DNA of 64,000 bases from Numida meleagris (lineage: Eukaryota; Chordata; Aves; Galliformes; Numididae): assembly GCF_002078875.1 (NCBI RefSeq), contig NC_034415.1, forward strand, positions 19,125,975 through 19,189,974, written 5' to 3'. Shown here in pieces: positions 25,201-39,340 of this stretch. How positions within the stretch are numbered: position 1 is the stretch's first letter; each line of letters opens with the position of its first letter. The notes below the pieces were generated by a model, which saw nothing but the letters and a program-made list of their open reading frames with translations, did not search any database and had not been told where the DNA came from. The translations under genes and the position numbers were made by a program.

Positions 25201-27785
25201 CATGCTTTAATGTATGCAGTTTAATATTAAAGATTGAGATACACACTCGTCCGGTTGAGGAGGCAGGAGAGAAGAACCAAAGCTCTTTTGTTGTCTTGAC
25301 AGCTAGCAAATCACTGAGTACAGAAGAACTTTGGAGAGAACAGTTCTGAATTCTTCTGAATTACCTCTGTGAGAGTGTGTAATTAGTGTACGTATGTATA
25401 CATGTGTGCATATATAATAATTCATCTATCTAAATCTTGTAGTTAGTATATAATATACAATGTAGTGTAGTTCAATTGGCTTGATGTATTTTTTTCAGAA
25501 AATAGATTAGAAAAAAAATAAAAAATCTTTCTTGAAATATTCATCAGCCTAATTGCAATGTAAATCTAAATTTACTTTAAAATGTGTAGTTTATACTATT
25601 CTTCCCTTTCTCCCTATTTTTTCAGTAAAGCTTCCTAAGGCTCAAAATTATCTTGATAATTTTTCTCTTTTTAATCCATTGACATTTAAAGAAAGGTCTT
25701 TTTCTGCAGTTGACGAGGAGGTTGTTTGACTATGCAAAGGGTGCTGACTCTGTCTAGACAGAAAACATTGCCAAATGTTCAAAGTCCTTGATAGAGCAGA
25801 GAAGGATTTTTATTTCCTGCTAACATTCAGTTTAGAATAATTTTAGCGGTTACTTGCAGCTTCAAATCTTCAGTTTTGGCATTTGAGATGCAGTTTTTTC
25901 CCCAGTTCTGCATTGTCCTTGTAAAAGCTGCAGAAATAAGTACTCAAGATATTAATGAATATTATGTTCTGTGTACAATGTTTTTATATATAGGACTGTG
26001 GCTAGGAAATGAATCTATGTAACTGGTATCCATAAATCAGGGTATTGTATCAACTAACAAGCTCCCACTGGAAAAGAAGTCATCTCAAATTCTTGTCAAA
26101 TGTGGATAACTAAATAGGCAGCGGTATGTCTCATGCTGGATTAAAAAAGGAATTTATTTCGTACCATGTATTTTCTGGATTACATCTGCAGTTGTTATGT
26201 GTTTTTTTTAATTGGGAGGAAAGAAAAAAGAAAAAAAGTTGCTTTTTAGAAAGAATTAATGCCACCACCAGTCAACTGAACCGGCAGAGAACTTGAAACT
26301 GTTTTAAAACAGCTCAAAAAAGATGTGACTACTTTATGAAGAAAACAGCTGGATGCAGAAAGAAATAAAGAATTGGAAAATATTTTCAGAAATGGTGATA
26401 GTTTTTACTGGTATTTCAACAGAAAACAGTGAAATGAATAATTAGTTTGTCCAGTGGTGACCTTCTTAGAGCACCAGTCGTTACTACTGAAGTTTGGAAA
26501 GTGGCGGTTTGTGAGTACAAATTCATCATTGCCATTAATGGTCCCCTGTAAAAACCCTGTAAGTAAACCAGCTTTTTCAGTAGACCAAATTCAGTAGTTA
26601 ACAGCTTGCTTATTTAATTTTCCTTCATTCAACCTCTTATGCAGCACTTAAAAGCACTCCAAACCACAGCAGAAATGCAGAAATTGAAAAGGGAAGAGAT
26701 GTGCATTTACAGTTTTCTCTTATCATTGCAGAGACAGTCTGTAGTTTCTGTCTTGTGCCTGGCAGCCAGTCTGCAGGTAAAATAACCCTGCAAGCCCACA
26801 TATCAGTTGTGAATTAAATTAGTATAAGTTAGTAATGTGAGCTTGGAAAATAGCGTCTTGGCCACAGTTTTTGTCTGAAAGTAATTCTGATTTAATTTTG
26901 TAGGAAGGTCTTCATTTTGTAGAGATCACTTTTCCTTCGTTGCTTCTCATATGCTGAAATTCCCATGTTCAGAACTCTTTAAAAGAACCAAAGAAAACCT
27001 TGAATATTTTGAAAATGTAGCAAATGCTGTGTGGTCTCAGTTGAAGAAAGCGCTATGATTAAGGGGTTTAAAACATGTTTTTGTACTCTTTCACTCTCAT
27101 TTAAATATTCTTTTGAGAAAATGCATATGGATTTTGCATTTTCAGGTGTAGCTGCAGTTTGTTTGAAACTTAGAGATATATGATGCATTTTGTTGGTGAG
27201 GTATTCTGCTCCTCAAGTTGATGTTCTCTGACTTGTTTGAAATCAATAATACATGTTACTCTGCTCTCTAATGCAGGAATGTTTGTGTTTAAGTCATCAG
27301 CTGGATACTGATACGCTCTTGCAGGAAAAGCAGAAAGAGTAAATGATCCCTCTTGCCTTTTGAGATGGTCGTATTTGAGTTATGTTGGCAGGGTTGAGCG
27401 AAGAATATTGTGTTGTTAACAGTGATGAATCTGTTTTGTAAACTCATAAGACTTCTTGCCTGTGGGATTTTCAATCCAGTTTTCACCAACACTTTGTTCA
27501 TTTAATACTAAATTGAGAGATTTTCATGGGTTTCTGCCACTAAATTGGTGGTTTATGGGCTTTTGTTGGGGGAAAAAAAATCCACAATGATATTAACATT
27601 AGTTTATAGTAAACTTAGTATTTCACTTAGCTATGTAAGAATACGCTTTTGCTTCATTTTAAGCAAAACTATATCCCAGATACCAAACTTTTAGAAGTGA
27701 TATACTCAAAACTCTTAAATTTCAGTAATTTCATTTAGTAAACATTTTTTTGACTTTGATAAATGTTAACTTCATTTCTTCCCAG

Positions 27786-27861
27786 GCTGCCAAAGGATGA
27801 ATTGGCAACAGAACCACTAAAATATGCTGATCAACTTCCTGTAGCTCAGATAATACACCAG
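27786..27861 (+). CDS. PIGK: PIGK penultimate coding exon
   Basis: This 76-base exon is flanked by a consensus acceptor (cttcccag) and donor (gtaagcc). The first G completes a Glu codon with the GA left by the exon at 225-397. The 25 codons that follow read LPKDELATEPLKYADQLPV then AQIIHQ. The stretch EPLKYADQLPVAQIIHQ agrees with vertebrate PIGK (human, from memory, EPLKYAEQLPVAQIIHQ). It encodes the luminal juxtamembrane segment between the caspase-like domain and the transmembrane helix. The exon ends in phase 0 on CAG. The linker across this junction appears about three residues shorter than in human, with low conservation up to the conserved EPLKY. Confidence 0.96.
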
Positions 27862-30800
27862 GTAAGCCTTTCTATTTTGAGGAATTTCTTTGAGAATAAG
27901 CAACATCTGTAATATTTAAACTGCTTTTCTAGGTCATGCAGAATCAATGTGCTCATGCTGGAAGTATGTAAAAACAACATACTCTTGTTTAGATGACAAC
28001 CATTAAATTATAAAAGGCTTATTCAGAACATGGCAATGAAATGATAACTTGCTGCATGACACAGTTGTCACTTCAGAGGTTACTGTTAAAATTGTTGTAT
28101 GTACTGATGTTAAAGAAAAAAATTCACAAATTTTGTCTAATTTGTATATTTTCCCAAATCATATTCCTACTCCACAAACTATAGAATCACTGTTGTGGAA
28201 TTGTCATGAAGAATTGAGAGGGGAAAATGATGTCCCCTTCTGAATGAGGTGTTAGCAGTATTTCTGCTTCCAACTACAGCAGTGTCATCATACTTTCTGC
28301 TTTGCATAGGCCTTTGTTTGCTTTTTGTTTTACACAACAGAAAACAGAGATTGAGATTTTGCCTAGATTGTACCTATTGTGTCCTTACTTAAAATCAATG
28401 CTTTTCCATTGATTCAGATACTCAAATGAGGGATGATGGGGACGCTGGGGCTGGAATTGGAAAGCAGGCTATGTTTTTAATTATAGCATGTCTAATTTTA
28501 GTTAACTTATGGCAAGAAGGAGGAAGAGATCTTTCCTCTGCAGAAGATTCTGTAATCCCTTCTTGCTCTTTTCTCAAAGTTCAAGGTTTGACATTCAGTC
28601 CATCCTGCTGATAGATGGGATGCCCAGCCTATATTCATATGTCTTTCTTCTGAAGCCCAATTGCTGGCTGTTAGCCACAGTGGGCTCTGCCTACTTTGTG
28701 GAAAGACCAATGACTAAGTAACATCCATAAAACTTGTCATATACTGTAAAACCTGAATATTGAGACTTAGCATCTCTGTTCTTGGTGGTGTTTTAAAGAA
28801 AGCAGAAAGACCTGTTCTGTTGCAGTCATTTGGAATTTTCCCTCAGAATTTTATTTTTGAACTTTGTAGATGCCAGTCCTGCTTCAGGGATGGATAATTT
28901 TGATTTCCCTAGTTTAGGAATGAATAGGTCAGGTTACTGCTTTCCTAATAGTATCTCAGCAGTATGGAATCTTTCAAGTAATCAGGTATATGGTGAAAGA
29001 TTGACCTGAAAGCTGGGGAACATTATGACAGTTCCCAATGGGAGACAAAATGGTATAGTCCACCAACTGTTTTGAGACAATGAAAACTTCCATCCTGGAA
29101 ACCTGGAGCTGATATTGATCAGGATAGTAATAAGCCAGATATGCAATGTTAAATAAAGCTGTGATGTCATCCTGAGCTGGTTCTGAACAGGAGAATCAAC
29201 AGTAAGAAATGAAAGTCCATCAAACATCAAAGTTGCTTACAAAATCCTGTTAGTAATAATTACTATTGTAGATCTTTCCAAATACCTTTGTCAGTTGATG
29301 TTTATGAGCAGTTGTGTTGCATGCTGCAGGCAGTGCTGGTTTTATCTTAAAGGAAGCACAAGCTCTATTTTAAAACTTTTAAGCGTACAGGTCTTTTCTG
29401 TAAGATATAAGCACAAGGGATTTAAAAACTTTTGGCTGAAACCTGCACCTCTGGGAAGAATATCTGATGTGTTCAGAACATGGAAGATTGGAAATCAGGA
29501 CCAGTTTGTATGTCAGAAGCTCCCTGGTGTTGTCAGGGCTTCAAATGACCCAACAGCCCGCAAATGTCACATTTAAAATTCTGTCTTCATGCCTGACTCT
29601 CAGCATAAATGAATTAAACAGCAGAGCAGGCAGCCAGTCAATATGTTCTTAACAGTGAGAGTGAGCAATGAAACAGTTTGGGGGTTGTTTGGAATCAGTA
29701 AATAGAAACTGCACAGAACATCTCACCTAGAGAAAAATCTCAAATAGGAAACAGAATTAACCTTTTAAGATGGTTGACCAGATGAAATGTCATAGTAATA
29801 TTTTTACAACATTAGGTGGGTAATAACCAGGAAGGGTTCATTTAGCTACTGTGTATTATACTGCAATAATAGAATATTACACTGTGGAAAGGCAAAAATG
29901 TGCTTTTATATATTCTTGTCTGTTTGCTGTAAAAAATTTGCCAGTGATGTGGGCTATGGTCCACATGAAGCAGCAAGTCAGTCCTAACATAGCTGGATAT
30001 GTTTTCGATGTAAAGAAACAGAATAAAATGACCATTATTTAGCTATCATGTCAGGAATCAGGCATCATCTCCTGGTTTTATTTGTCATTGCTGCCCTTTC
30101 TGAGCCTCTAGGTGCTGCGGTTGGCTAAGCATATTCTCCACCAGTGTGTGAGTGAATTAGCATTTCTAAGTTTATAATGTATTGCTTCCGAGGGACCTTT
30201 GATGATTGGAACATAATGCAAGGACCATGTTCAGTTTATAAGAACAAATATTTCTTTTTTACTTCAAAAGTATAAGAGAGGGAAAAAAATAACATGAGTA
30301 AAAACAGTGAAATCTGTTTGTGGTGTTAATCTTTATCTGAAATTAATCACTATATTAATTCTGGACCTTTTTTTCCATGTTAACCTGTCTATATTTTATC
30401 ACTAGCTAGAAACAGCAGTGAAGATTGAAAATGATTCTGTTGCATAAGTTGGGATTTATATTATGGCATAAATACATATTAAAATTTCCCAAGGACAGAC
30501 AGTTATCCTAAATCCGTATAATGCCAAGGAGTGTTTTAGTTATGTAGCAGCTAACATGGCCACTAATTTTATCCAAATTTCACTGTTAATTTATGCTCTT
30601 GAACATTAGTAAGACCCTACACAGTTTCCTTGGATATTTACATGTGATTTCTAAATTCTCTTCAGTACTTAATGTCTGGTATTTTAAAAAATATTATACT
30701 CGCCAAGAGAAATTAGTTTTGTGATTTCTGATCTGTCAATTTCACAAGAAAAAATCAGACTTATTACATTCTAAAATACTTAATGAAAGGAAAACAAGAA

Positions 30801-31061
30801 TCTGACTTGGAGTTTGATCTTAAACTTTATGGTACTAGTAATTATTAGAGAATGAAAACCCCATAAAATTCCCAGTTCCAATTCTCAGACAAATGTTAAA
30901 TGTCTAGTTGTTTAGACCATGGTTACTTAAAAAGACAAATGTGAAGAAAAGAAATTAAAGAGTAGAATGAAAACAAATAGTAACATTTAAGCCACTTTTA
31001 GACTTACACCAAAATGGACTGTTTGTCCAAGACCGCTTGGTCTCGTTGACAAGACATGGAG

Positions 31062-31525
31062 CTCTTGGAATGAGTTCAGAGGAGGGCCACTAAGATGATT
31101 AGAGGGCTGGAGCACCTCTACTGTGAAGAAAGGTTGAGGGAACTGGGCTTGTTTAGTTTGGAGAAGAGAAGGCTCCGGGGAGACCTCATTGTGGCCTTCC
31201 AGTATTTAAAGGGAGTGTATAAACAAGAGGGGCTATGACTGTTTATGGGGATAGATAGTGACAGTACAAGGGGGAATGGTTTTAAGCTAAGACAGGGGAG
31301 GTCTGGGTTAGATATTAGAAGGAAGTTTTTCACACAGAGGGTGGTGAGGCACTGGAACAGGTTGCCCAAGGAGGTTGTGGATGCCCCATCCCTGGAGGCA
31401 TTCAAGACCAGGCTGGATGTGGCTCTGGGCAGCCTGGTCTAGTGGTTGGTGGCCCTGCCCACAGCAGGGGGGTTGGAACTAGGTGATCATTATGGTCCTT
31501 TTCAACCCAGGCTGTTCTGTGTTCT
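31062..31525 (+). mobile_element. CR1 LINE, 5'-truncated 3' end
   Basis: A fairly well-preserved CR1 3' end. Landmarks are aggagggccactaagatgat, ggctggagcacctctactgt, gaggcactggaacaggttgc, ccctggaggcattcaagacc and cagcctggtctagtggttgg, then aggtgatcattatggtcctt and a short tail. It differs from the 7.4 kb copy in subfamily landmarks, such as the added guest segment with tggttggtggccctgcccac. No intact reverse transcriptase is present. Confidence 0.95.
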
Positions 31526-31715
31526 ACATTTGTAGATAAAATAGTTGTCTCCGTTTTGGAAGAAAAAAAGGAAAAATGTGCATATTTAACTGAAGTTAAA
31601 AAAAAAAAAAAATACCAGTACTTGGTTGGGAATATAATCATTAATATTTACTTCAAAAATGGGAAAAGTTAAGCTTTCAGATGAATGCCCACATAGGGTA
31701 GCTTTTTTAAATAGG

Positions 31716-31749
31716 CTTATTTGTGTACTGCACTTATTTGTGTAATGCA
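31716..31749. repeat. 17-bp tandem duplication
   Basis: Two adjacent copies of cttatttgtgtactgca, the second with one substitution (aatgca). Slippage or microduplication. Confidence 0.8.
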
Positions 31750-32559
31750 TGCAATGCTGCTACATAGCAAGAGTTTATGAAAAGTAAGGCCAAAATCAGG
31801 AGAAAAAAAGTAATTCTGCATTTGTCTTTGGTGCAAACAGGTCTATTGAAAGAATAAGTGAAACTGCATTTGAGAAGATTGTTTTCATATATCATTAAGG
31901 ATATTCATTACTGGGCCTCCAATTCAGCATGGTATTTTAATAAAAGTACTTAACTTCAGTGACAGTGCTCATGCTATGAATGTCACTATGCAGTAATATA
32001 TTTTGCCTAACTGAGATTTAGGATATTGAAGAGATTTAAATTGTTACAGGTGTCATACTGATGGAAGAATTATTTATTGATGAAAGGCATATTTCTGTGG
32101 ATAAATGCCAGATTTCCCCACGTTATAATTGAAAACAAAATGAAACAGCAAATTCAGAGTAGAATCAGCTTGTATATATATTTGTTATAGTCCATGGCAA
32201 GATATTAAGCAGATAAATTAATATGCAGTTAAAACAGGATGGTATTTCAGGAAACCAACTTCTTATTCTTGGCAGGGATTGCACAATTTACTTAAAAATT
32301 GCCCTGGCTTACAGTTCCAGATGTACTTAAAATAAAGGGTTCCTGGATGTTTTCTCATGTGGGGGAATGTATGAGAAAATGTCGTGAAGATTTCCCAATG
32401 AAATTAGGTTGAATTTCCTTTTGTTGGCATATGTTTAAGTTTGTTTTATAGTGTTTTTAACCAGTGCATTGCTGTAGCCTCTCTCTGTAGAAACCTCAAT
32501 GGAAAATGCCTTTTGTAATCTCAGGAGATAACTGTGAGAGCATGTTGCATTGATCGTGG

Positions 32560-32707
32560 AGTCACAGAATTGTAGGGGTTGGAAGGGACCTCTAGAGATA
32601 ATCATTGAGTCCAGTGCCCCTGCTAAAGCAGGTTCTGTACAGCAGGTCGCACGGGTAGGCATCCAGAGATGTAGACTCCATAACCTCTCTGAGCAGCCTG
32701 TGCCTTT
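32560..32707 (-). mobile_element. CR1 LINE 3' end, minus orientation
   Basis: Starts with cacagaattgtaggggttgg and aagggacctctagagataat, the reverse complement of the CR1 3' terminus, and continues through ccagtgcccctgctaaagca and cataacctctctgagcagcc. The inner boundary is uncertain: the sequence after about 32707 is no longer clearly CR1. It lies only about 1 kb from the oppositely oriented CR1 at 31.1 kb. Confidence 0.9.
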
Positions 32708-35280
32708 CTATTAAACATCCCAGTTGAGCAAAACATGTGAGCACCCTTTGGAACTGTACCATTAGCTTCACTCAGTTTAGACTCAAAGGACGTTAGGGAC
32801 TTGCCCCATCAAGTCCAGCCTGAAGATATTGACTGAGGCCCACAAGAAGGGAAATGAAATAAGAAATTCAAGAAAAAAGGTGGGAAAGGAATCTTCGGAT
32901 TTACAGACACACAGGCTGATGGTCATCAAAGATGATTGCAGTTTTGTATTGAGTCTTCCAAGAAGGTCTAAGTTTCCATAGTTTCTGGGGTTCCATACAT
33001 AGTTTGCTAAAAATTCCTTTTGGCTTGGAATTTAGTGTTTATTCATTCTTGGGACCTCGTTCTCACGTAGTAGAGCAGTGTTAGTTTATTGCATTCATCA
33101 GTGTTACTACTGTTTCATGCTGGTTTAATTGGGAGAGATTTTCTATAGCAACATTTGGCAGAAATTGTTGAAACAATATTAGGAGAATAGAAAGCAACAT
33201 GTATACATTTTTGAAGTATTTTTATTTACCTATAATACAACAATTTTAGATCTGAATCATAAATATATTCACAGACGTGAATTTAAATTGTTTTCACTGT
33301 TTTTGTGAAATTAACCCATTACATGGAATACATTGTCCTTAGAGCATAACTTTAGCACTCTGGGGTTGCACTGGTGCCTTGCCCGTACCCCATCGCTGCA
33401 CTTCAGCAGTTGTTGTGTTCCAGGGAGGGGCCTCGCACTTGGCCTGAGCCTGCCCTGTTGTTGGAGCCTTGGTTCCTGTCTGTGCTTTGTGGAAACTGTG
33501 AGGGATGTTCAAAACTGCAGTCAAGCATGCAAGGTGGATAATAATTTCTTAAAAAGTTTTAACGTACTTTGATAATTGATACTTTTTACTGTGTCTTTAC
33601 AAGCTACAGGTTTCAAAAGCACCTTGTGATACTTAGATATGTCAGTCTGGATGTGTAAAGTTTTAGACTCTGCTATTTATATGTTCTCTGAAAATCCATC
33701 CCTGTAGATATGTTTAAAAATAAGTTCAAAGCATAGCTTGCTTTTGTAAAACCCTGGTCACCGTATCCAGCTGGATGATGTCAGAGATGAAATGCGACAT
33801 TTCATCAGAAGGTGCAGTTGCTGGTGTTTTTTTTTTTAGGGCAGTCACAGGTCTTCTCAGGAAAGCTTTTCTTTCTGAGGACTGATTTTTGGGGAGGATG
33901 ATGATTAAAAAAATCTAATTTTTTTTATTAAAGATTCAAAATCCAATTTCATTTTAATGAAATATGGGGTTACTCAACACAGGGAGACCTTGAATCCATT
34001 TCATTAGCTAGGCAAAGGCCTCGCACCGTGTTGTGTCACACTGGGACACCCGCCTGGCTCAGGTTTTACTTTTACAATTTGGAGCAGTACCAGCAGCATA
34101 CTTAATATGATGCCACGCTCCTATCACTGCCACTTCCTGTGGACTTTTCAGGGTACACCAAGAACAGCAACGTGTTCTGATAACATTCATGTCTGTCTGT
34201 AGTGGACTAGAGATGAAAAAAGCTGTTTCTGATGCATGTCAGGAAAGTCTGTGGATGCCTTCTTCCTCACCAGCTGACCCGAGCTCCCTTCAGGGCTTGG
34301 CTGTTCTGACTCCATTCTTGTGCAGAACCAAGTCCAGCTGTGCTGACACCTTTAGCTGAACCAGCCCTTCATCCTAGGGCTCTTGGGGTGTGTTGAAGTT
34401 AGAAGATAATGTGTCTTACTCTGATTTTGGGGGTAATTCTCTTTCTCTTCTACATTTAATAAGTTTGTGAATTCTGTAACTGAGTGGTAGTTTGCCTGCA
34501 TTTTACAACTCTCATGGAAGTGGTCTGAAGTGGAATCATAACTGGATGTTATCTAGTAAATAAGAACTTGCTTTTTCTTCCCCTGATGAGATATATAATG
34601 TGAATTAAATTTCTCTCACTGTTGCATAAGTTAGAAATTATTTAAATTTGTTTTGGCTCCATTTAATGCTACTTTGGAGCAGAAGGAGCAAAGCAAATCT
34701 TCTGTCAGAAGCTGTTACTGCACATTTTTGCCAGCCACCAAAGCTAATATGTCACAGGGCAGCAAAGACATTCCTGCCAGCACTGTGCAGCGTGGTGCAC
34801 ATAGGTGCTTGGATGTTTACTCCCCAGTGCTTTTTCTAATGTAAAGGCTGATTAAAAAAATTAAGAGTAGCAGAGTTGTGCTCTGTGTATGTGAGCCATA
34901 CAATGTGTGTGATGTGTACCATTAAATTGTGTGTGTAATTATTCTACTAGTACTATTTTCTATTAATAAATAACAAAATAAGTAATGGAATAGTCCCCTG
35001 TTTCTCTGACTCATTCCAAGAAATCACGAAACACATTCTTGACTTAATTATAACTGTTACAGATCTTTAATGGCAAAGCATTTAACAAACAACATTTTCA
35101 GACAGTTCTTCATCTACAATTACTGCTGCACCGGTGATGATATTCAGTACCCTCTGTGTAAGCCATTGGTACACTCAAACAGGGTTGGCAGTCTTTTTAC
35201 CCTCAGTCAGAGGTCTCATAAGCAATGTCATAATGCTCCTGAAACAAAGGATATTTCTTAAGTGCAGCATAAAGTATTTC

Positions 35281-35283
<3 letters not shown>

Positions 35284-35319
<36 letters not shown>
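35284..35319. repeat. 36-base poly-A tract
   Basis: Uninterrupted run of about 36 A on the plus strand. No polyadenylation hexamer or recognisable coding sequence lies directly upstream, so it is a simple tract rather than a proven retrocopy tail. Confidence 0.95.
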
Positions 35320-35323
<4 letters not shown>

Positions 35324-38300
35324 GGTACGCTTTTTTTGATGTGCTGCTGTTATTCTCATCCGTTCTTCCTGATCACAGGATATAATGATATGGAGTTAGC
35401 ATAAATCAGTGATGATCTGCTTTTTACAGGCAAGGCACAGCTACCTCTGTTTTGTTACATTTTTCATCTGAACATGATGGGAGAACCTCTGGAAGCTGAG
35501 ACCCTGTAAAGCAGTCTCTTTTCTTCCCTCTTCCCATTAAAAGAGTGGTCTTTCTCAACCACAGGCTTGAGAATTTTTGCTTCTTTATCTCTTAAGTTGA
35601 AGCATTAGGTGGAATCTCTCAGTATTCAAGACACGATAAAGATAACTATTTTGGAATTATTTTCCTTTCAGTTGCTGTTTTCTAAATCTTAAAAATTTAG
35701 CAGTAATTACGAGGAACTACATTTCCATAAGGATTGACTACCAAAATATTCATGCATGGGGAATTCTTCTTTTGTCTGCACACAACACTGCTTGTTAGAG
35801 CCAGAGAGAAAGCATTAGGTTTTTTGTTGCTGACCGAGCATTACAGGGGAACTGAAAGTAGTATTAAATTCTTCCAATTACAGCTGATACAATGGATTGA
35901 ATGACTAAATGTGCTGAAAAGGTAGCTTGCATGAGGCACCTGACAGGCAGATGTGGGGTTCTTGCTTTTAACTGTTTCCTGGTGGAAGTACAGCACTGAA
36001 CATTTTCTGTAAGCCAGGGAGGGGTGATTTTGCCATGACCTGGCCCAGCTGCCCAGGGGCACTGGAGATGGAGGATGATTGTTTTTTCTTGCCATAAGTA
36101 TTGCAAGACATGTTTCAGCCTGACTTGACTACAGAATTTCTGAAGCCATCTAAAATAGGTGGTATAGGCCAAAATTGGTAAAGCGTATGTTATATTCCTT
36201 GAAAATGTTTGTCTGTATTTCTCCTGAGTAGGTGAGAGAGAGAGAAACTAATTGTTACTCTGAAAGTAGAAATGGAAATAAATTCAAGGCTTTTGTGCAT
36301 ATCATGGGAGTGCTCAGTTTGCGCTGGAGAATACTGGTAATATGAGGCATTATGTGTGAATGTAGTGTCATTCATTTAATTTATTGGGCTTATGAGACAT
36401 CACTTTCATATGACCAGCATACAGAACTGGCAGATGTACTATTAAGAATATATGAAAAGATACCCAGGCACTGAAGTAGCTATAACTGTTACAGGTGCCA
36501 TGTTGGAGCTGCAGCTTCTTCAAGACATAGTTTCTGAAATAATTTACTTCTAGAGCATTATTGAAGATTTAAAATGAAGGGAGAGGTTCAGGAAGTGACT
36601 GTAACATGTCAGGCATCTGAGAGTGCTGTGTGACTTTGTGGCTTATTCATCTGAACTACAGGTAACTGCATCTGGATGGTCATTAGTAGCTGTGTGACCA
36701 TAAACTCTAAGAAACATGCAGAAAAATAACTTATATATTTTCCACCTGAATCAGGCATGTGTTTCAAGATCCAGTATGCACAAACCTTTCAATATATTAT
36801 ATTGATCTTCGTACATTTTATCTTGGCTTTGGTCTTGATCATGCCATGATTGCCTTTTATTGCACTTTACAGCCTGCCCACAGCCATGATTTTAAGACAG
36901 TGGTTATTGTTTGTACTGTGCTGTAGATATGCTTAGAGCTTTACAGAAAGAGACAGGTTCAAAATTGCTTACAGCTTAAAGTAAACTTCATATAGCATGT
37001 TGGCAAAAAGCAAAATAAAGTTAACAGTGAGAGATTTTATTTGTAGATAAGAGCCATAAAGGACTGTTATGTTAATCTGTCCTGACTTTCTGCATTGATG
37101 CTTTGTTTGTATTCTCCCCTTGTTGTGGCTATATTGGGGTCAGGAGGAATGACAAAAAAAAAAAAAAGGTGAGTGAGTAGAGTTATTAGATGTTTAATCA
37201 AAATACTTAAATTATAGGGGAATATAAATTAGGAGGACAGTAACTGCATGTTAGTACACGTTTGTGATTATTGAGAGGTATGCATGATATTGCAGCCGTT
37301 AAGGGAGGAGCAATATGTGTGTGTCCCAGGGGTCTCAGCTGTTAACATCCTGCGAATTATTGAACAGTGCTACAGATAAAATATCAATACCCATCTTGCT
37401 CTGTTTTGGGCAGCTGATATTAGAACTGCTGCTGTGGCTGACAATGTAGGGAAGTTATTTTTAAGTGAGTTCTGTGATTTGAGGCTCTTTGCTCACCTTT
37501 GTGCTTGTAATAAGCTTCGGTAACATCAGAGCTTTTATACGAAAATTCTCTCTCCAGTCATTTTCACTCTCAGCATTGTAGTCCTTCTCTGTTAAGCTTA
37601 TAATTTACTTTTCTTGTCATTCTTTCATTGGTCATTCATAAGCCCAAATTCTTAGATGTTCTGAGTGTTTTTGGATTTATGCACTAGGTCTCATTTATTT
37701 GCTGTTCTTTCAAATATTGGGAAAGTGAATACTATTTAGGTCACTGTGGAGAGTTGTCTCCAGTGGGGATAACTGAATAGGTTTTCAGTGCGTAATGGTA
37801 TGCAAATAATATACTTCTGACTCACATGGGAATAGACTAAATATATGCACAGGCTTTCTGTGACCTTAATAGATTTGTAGGCATCATAACACACCATGTG
37901 CTGCTGCAGTATAGTATCCGATGTACAAATATATGAACTGTGGTGAAGGGTAAAGAAAATTATGAAATAACTCTGTAAATTTAGTATGTGATCCACACAC
38001 CTTATTGTATCTGGAAGTGTTTGCCAGCAATATATCTGATTTACTTTGTAGCATAAGCAGTAAGCATAGTAATAATCACTGCTAATAAAAGAGAAAGTTG
38101 TTATGCTTAGAACGCACTAATTCGTTACGCTGATAAAGCTTCTTCATGCGTAATGCAAGATGAAACTGAAAGCATGTAGGAAAATGATAAATGAGGTTTT
38201 CCATTAGCCTGTTTTTTACATTTATGATGTTCACAAGGGAAAATAACTTTCATAAATTTTACTTCTTTTTAGTTTATCTTTTATTACAGGTTCTAGAGCA

Positions 38301-39340
38301 GCTCAGGAAACAGATGCTGCTTTAAGAAAGGTTTCCTTTAGTGAAGCTTTCTGTGCAAAAGAATTCATTCTTCCTAAAACTTCATTTCACTTAAATTAAC
38401 TTGTATTTCCACTGAGGATGGCTTATATCAAGCACAAAGGGAGGCTTAGCGGTTTAGACTTCCATCAAATAAACTGCATAACTAAAAAGAGAAGATGCCA
38501 AGCCTCATACTCTTGTACTTGAAAGTATTGTGTTCCCGCTTGTGGGAACTTGAGATTAGCAAAATTATAAAGGCTTTGTATTAAAAACAGGGAGATAGAA
38601 TTAATTTTTGCTTAAGCAGGGAAGTGTCAAAAGCCTATTATGGTAATTTTTCAATTTTGTCTTAACTGTTCACACATTTTAAAATAGTTCTACAATTGAG
38701 TAGAGACATAATTGATGTGTTGTGGTTTCTTTTTTATTTCTTGTCCTTGGGCCATCATAAAGCATAGCTGAGATGCACTTAGAGGCTTGGGAGAAGTAGG
38801 TGTGCTAATTAAGTAGTTGACAGTTTTCATATTGTAGTGAGAAAATTTGCCTAATGGAATGAAATAGTTTTCTAAGAATGGTTCCCCTAATCTTAATTAC
38901 GTCCAAGTACAAAATATTGATATTAGATGAAGACAGCTAAGTCACAAAAAATTCAGTGTGAACATGTAATTCCTAGCACTAGAATTCTGGGATTGTAGAG
39001 ACTATCGTGCTCATTACTATCATGGTAAACAGGAGCAGTAAAGGTTTATATGAAAAGGTGTTACTTTGATAACTTAATTCATTGCCTTTTAATATAAGCA
39101 TTAATTCTATTAAAGAAGCTGAAAATATCAAAGAATGCAGAGCTATTGCACTTATTGTATTAATTGTTATGGAATTAAATTATCCCTCTTGACTGTATCA
39201 TAACACCTATAAAATGCTAGGGTTGTAGTTTAAGAAATTATGCTTGATCTAAACAAACTTTAGGAGTTCCCTAATTAAAGGAAAACTGATTTATCAAACC
39301 TTTAAATGTCAAATTATTTTTTTTTCTTTTAGTAAATGCA

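Larger units (their letters stand above)
398..27785 (+). other. PIGK: PIGK intron, about 27.4 kb, no coding content recognised
   Basis: AT-rich intronic DNA between the GTGAGT donor and the CCCAG acceptor. Recognisable contents are a GT repeat (2300-2315), a CpG-dense patch (about 2989-3060), a mariner 5' end (about 3545-3724), an (AC)n repeat (4181-4233), a G-rich/A-rich stretch near 5715-5740, a CR1 3' end (about 7405-7812), an older CR1 piece (about 19391-19845), a short 12-bp tandem duplication (18311-18334) and a poly-T run near 22180-22201. The open frames in this interval are short, lack known domains and look like chance. I see nothing else I can name in 8-19 kb or 20-27.7 kb. Confidence 0.85.

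Noticed and set aside
35284..35319. Poly-A run as the tail of a processed pseudogene
   Set aside because: No AATAAA at the right distance, no coding similarity upstream and no visible target-site duplication.
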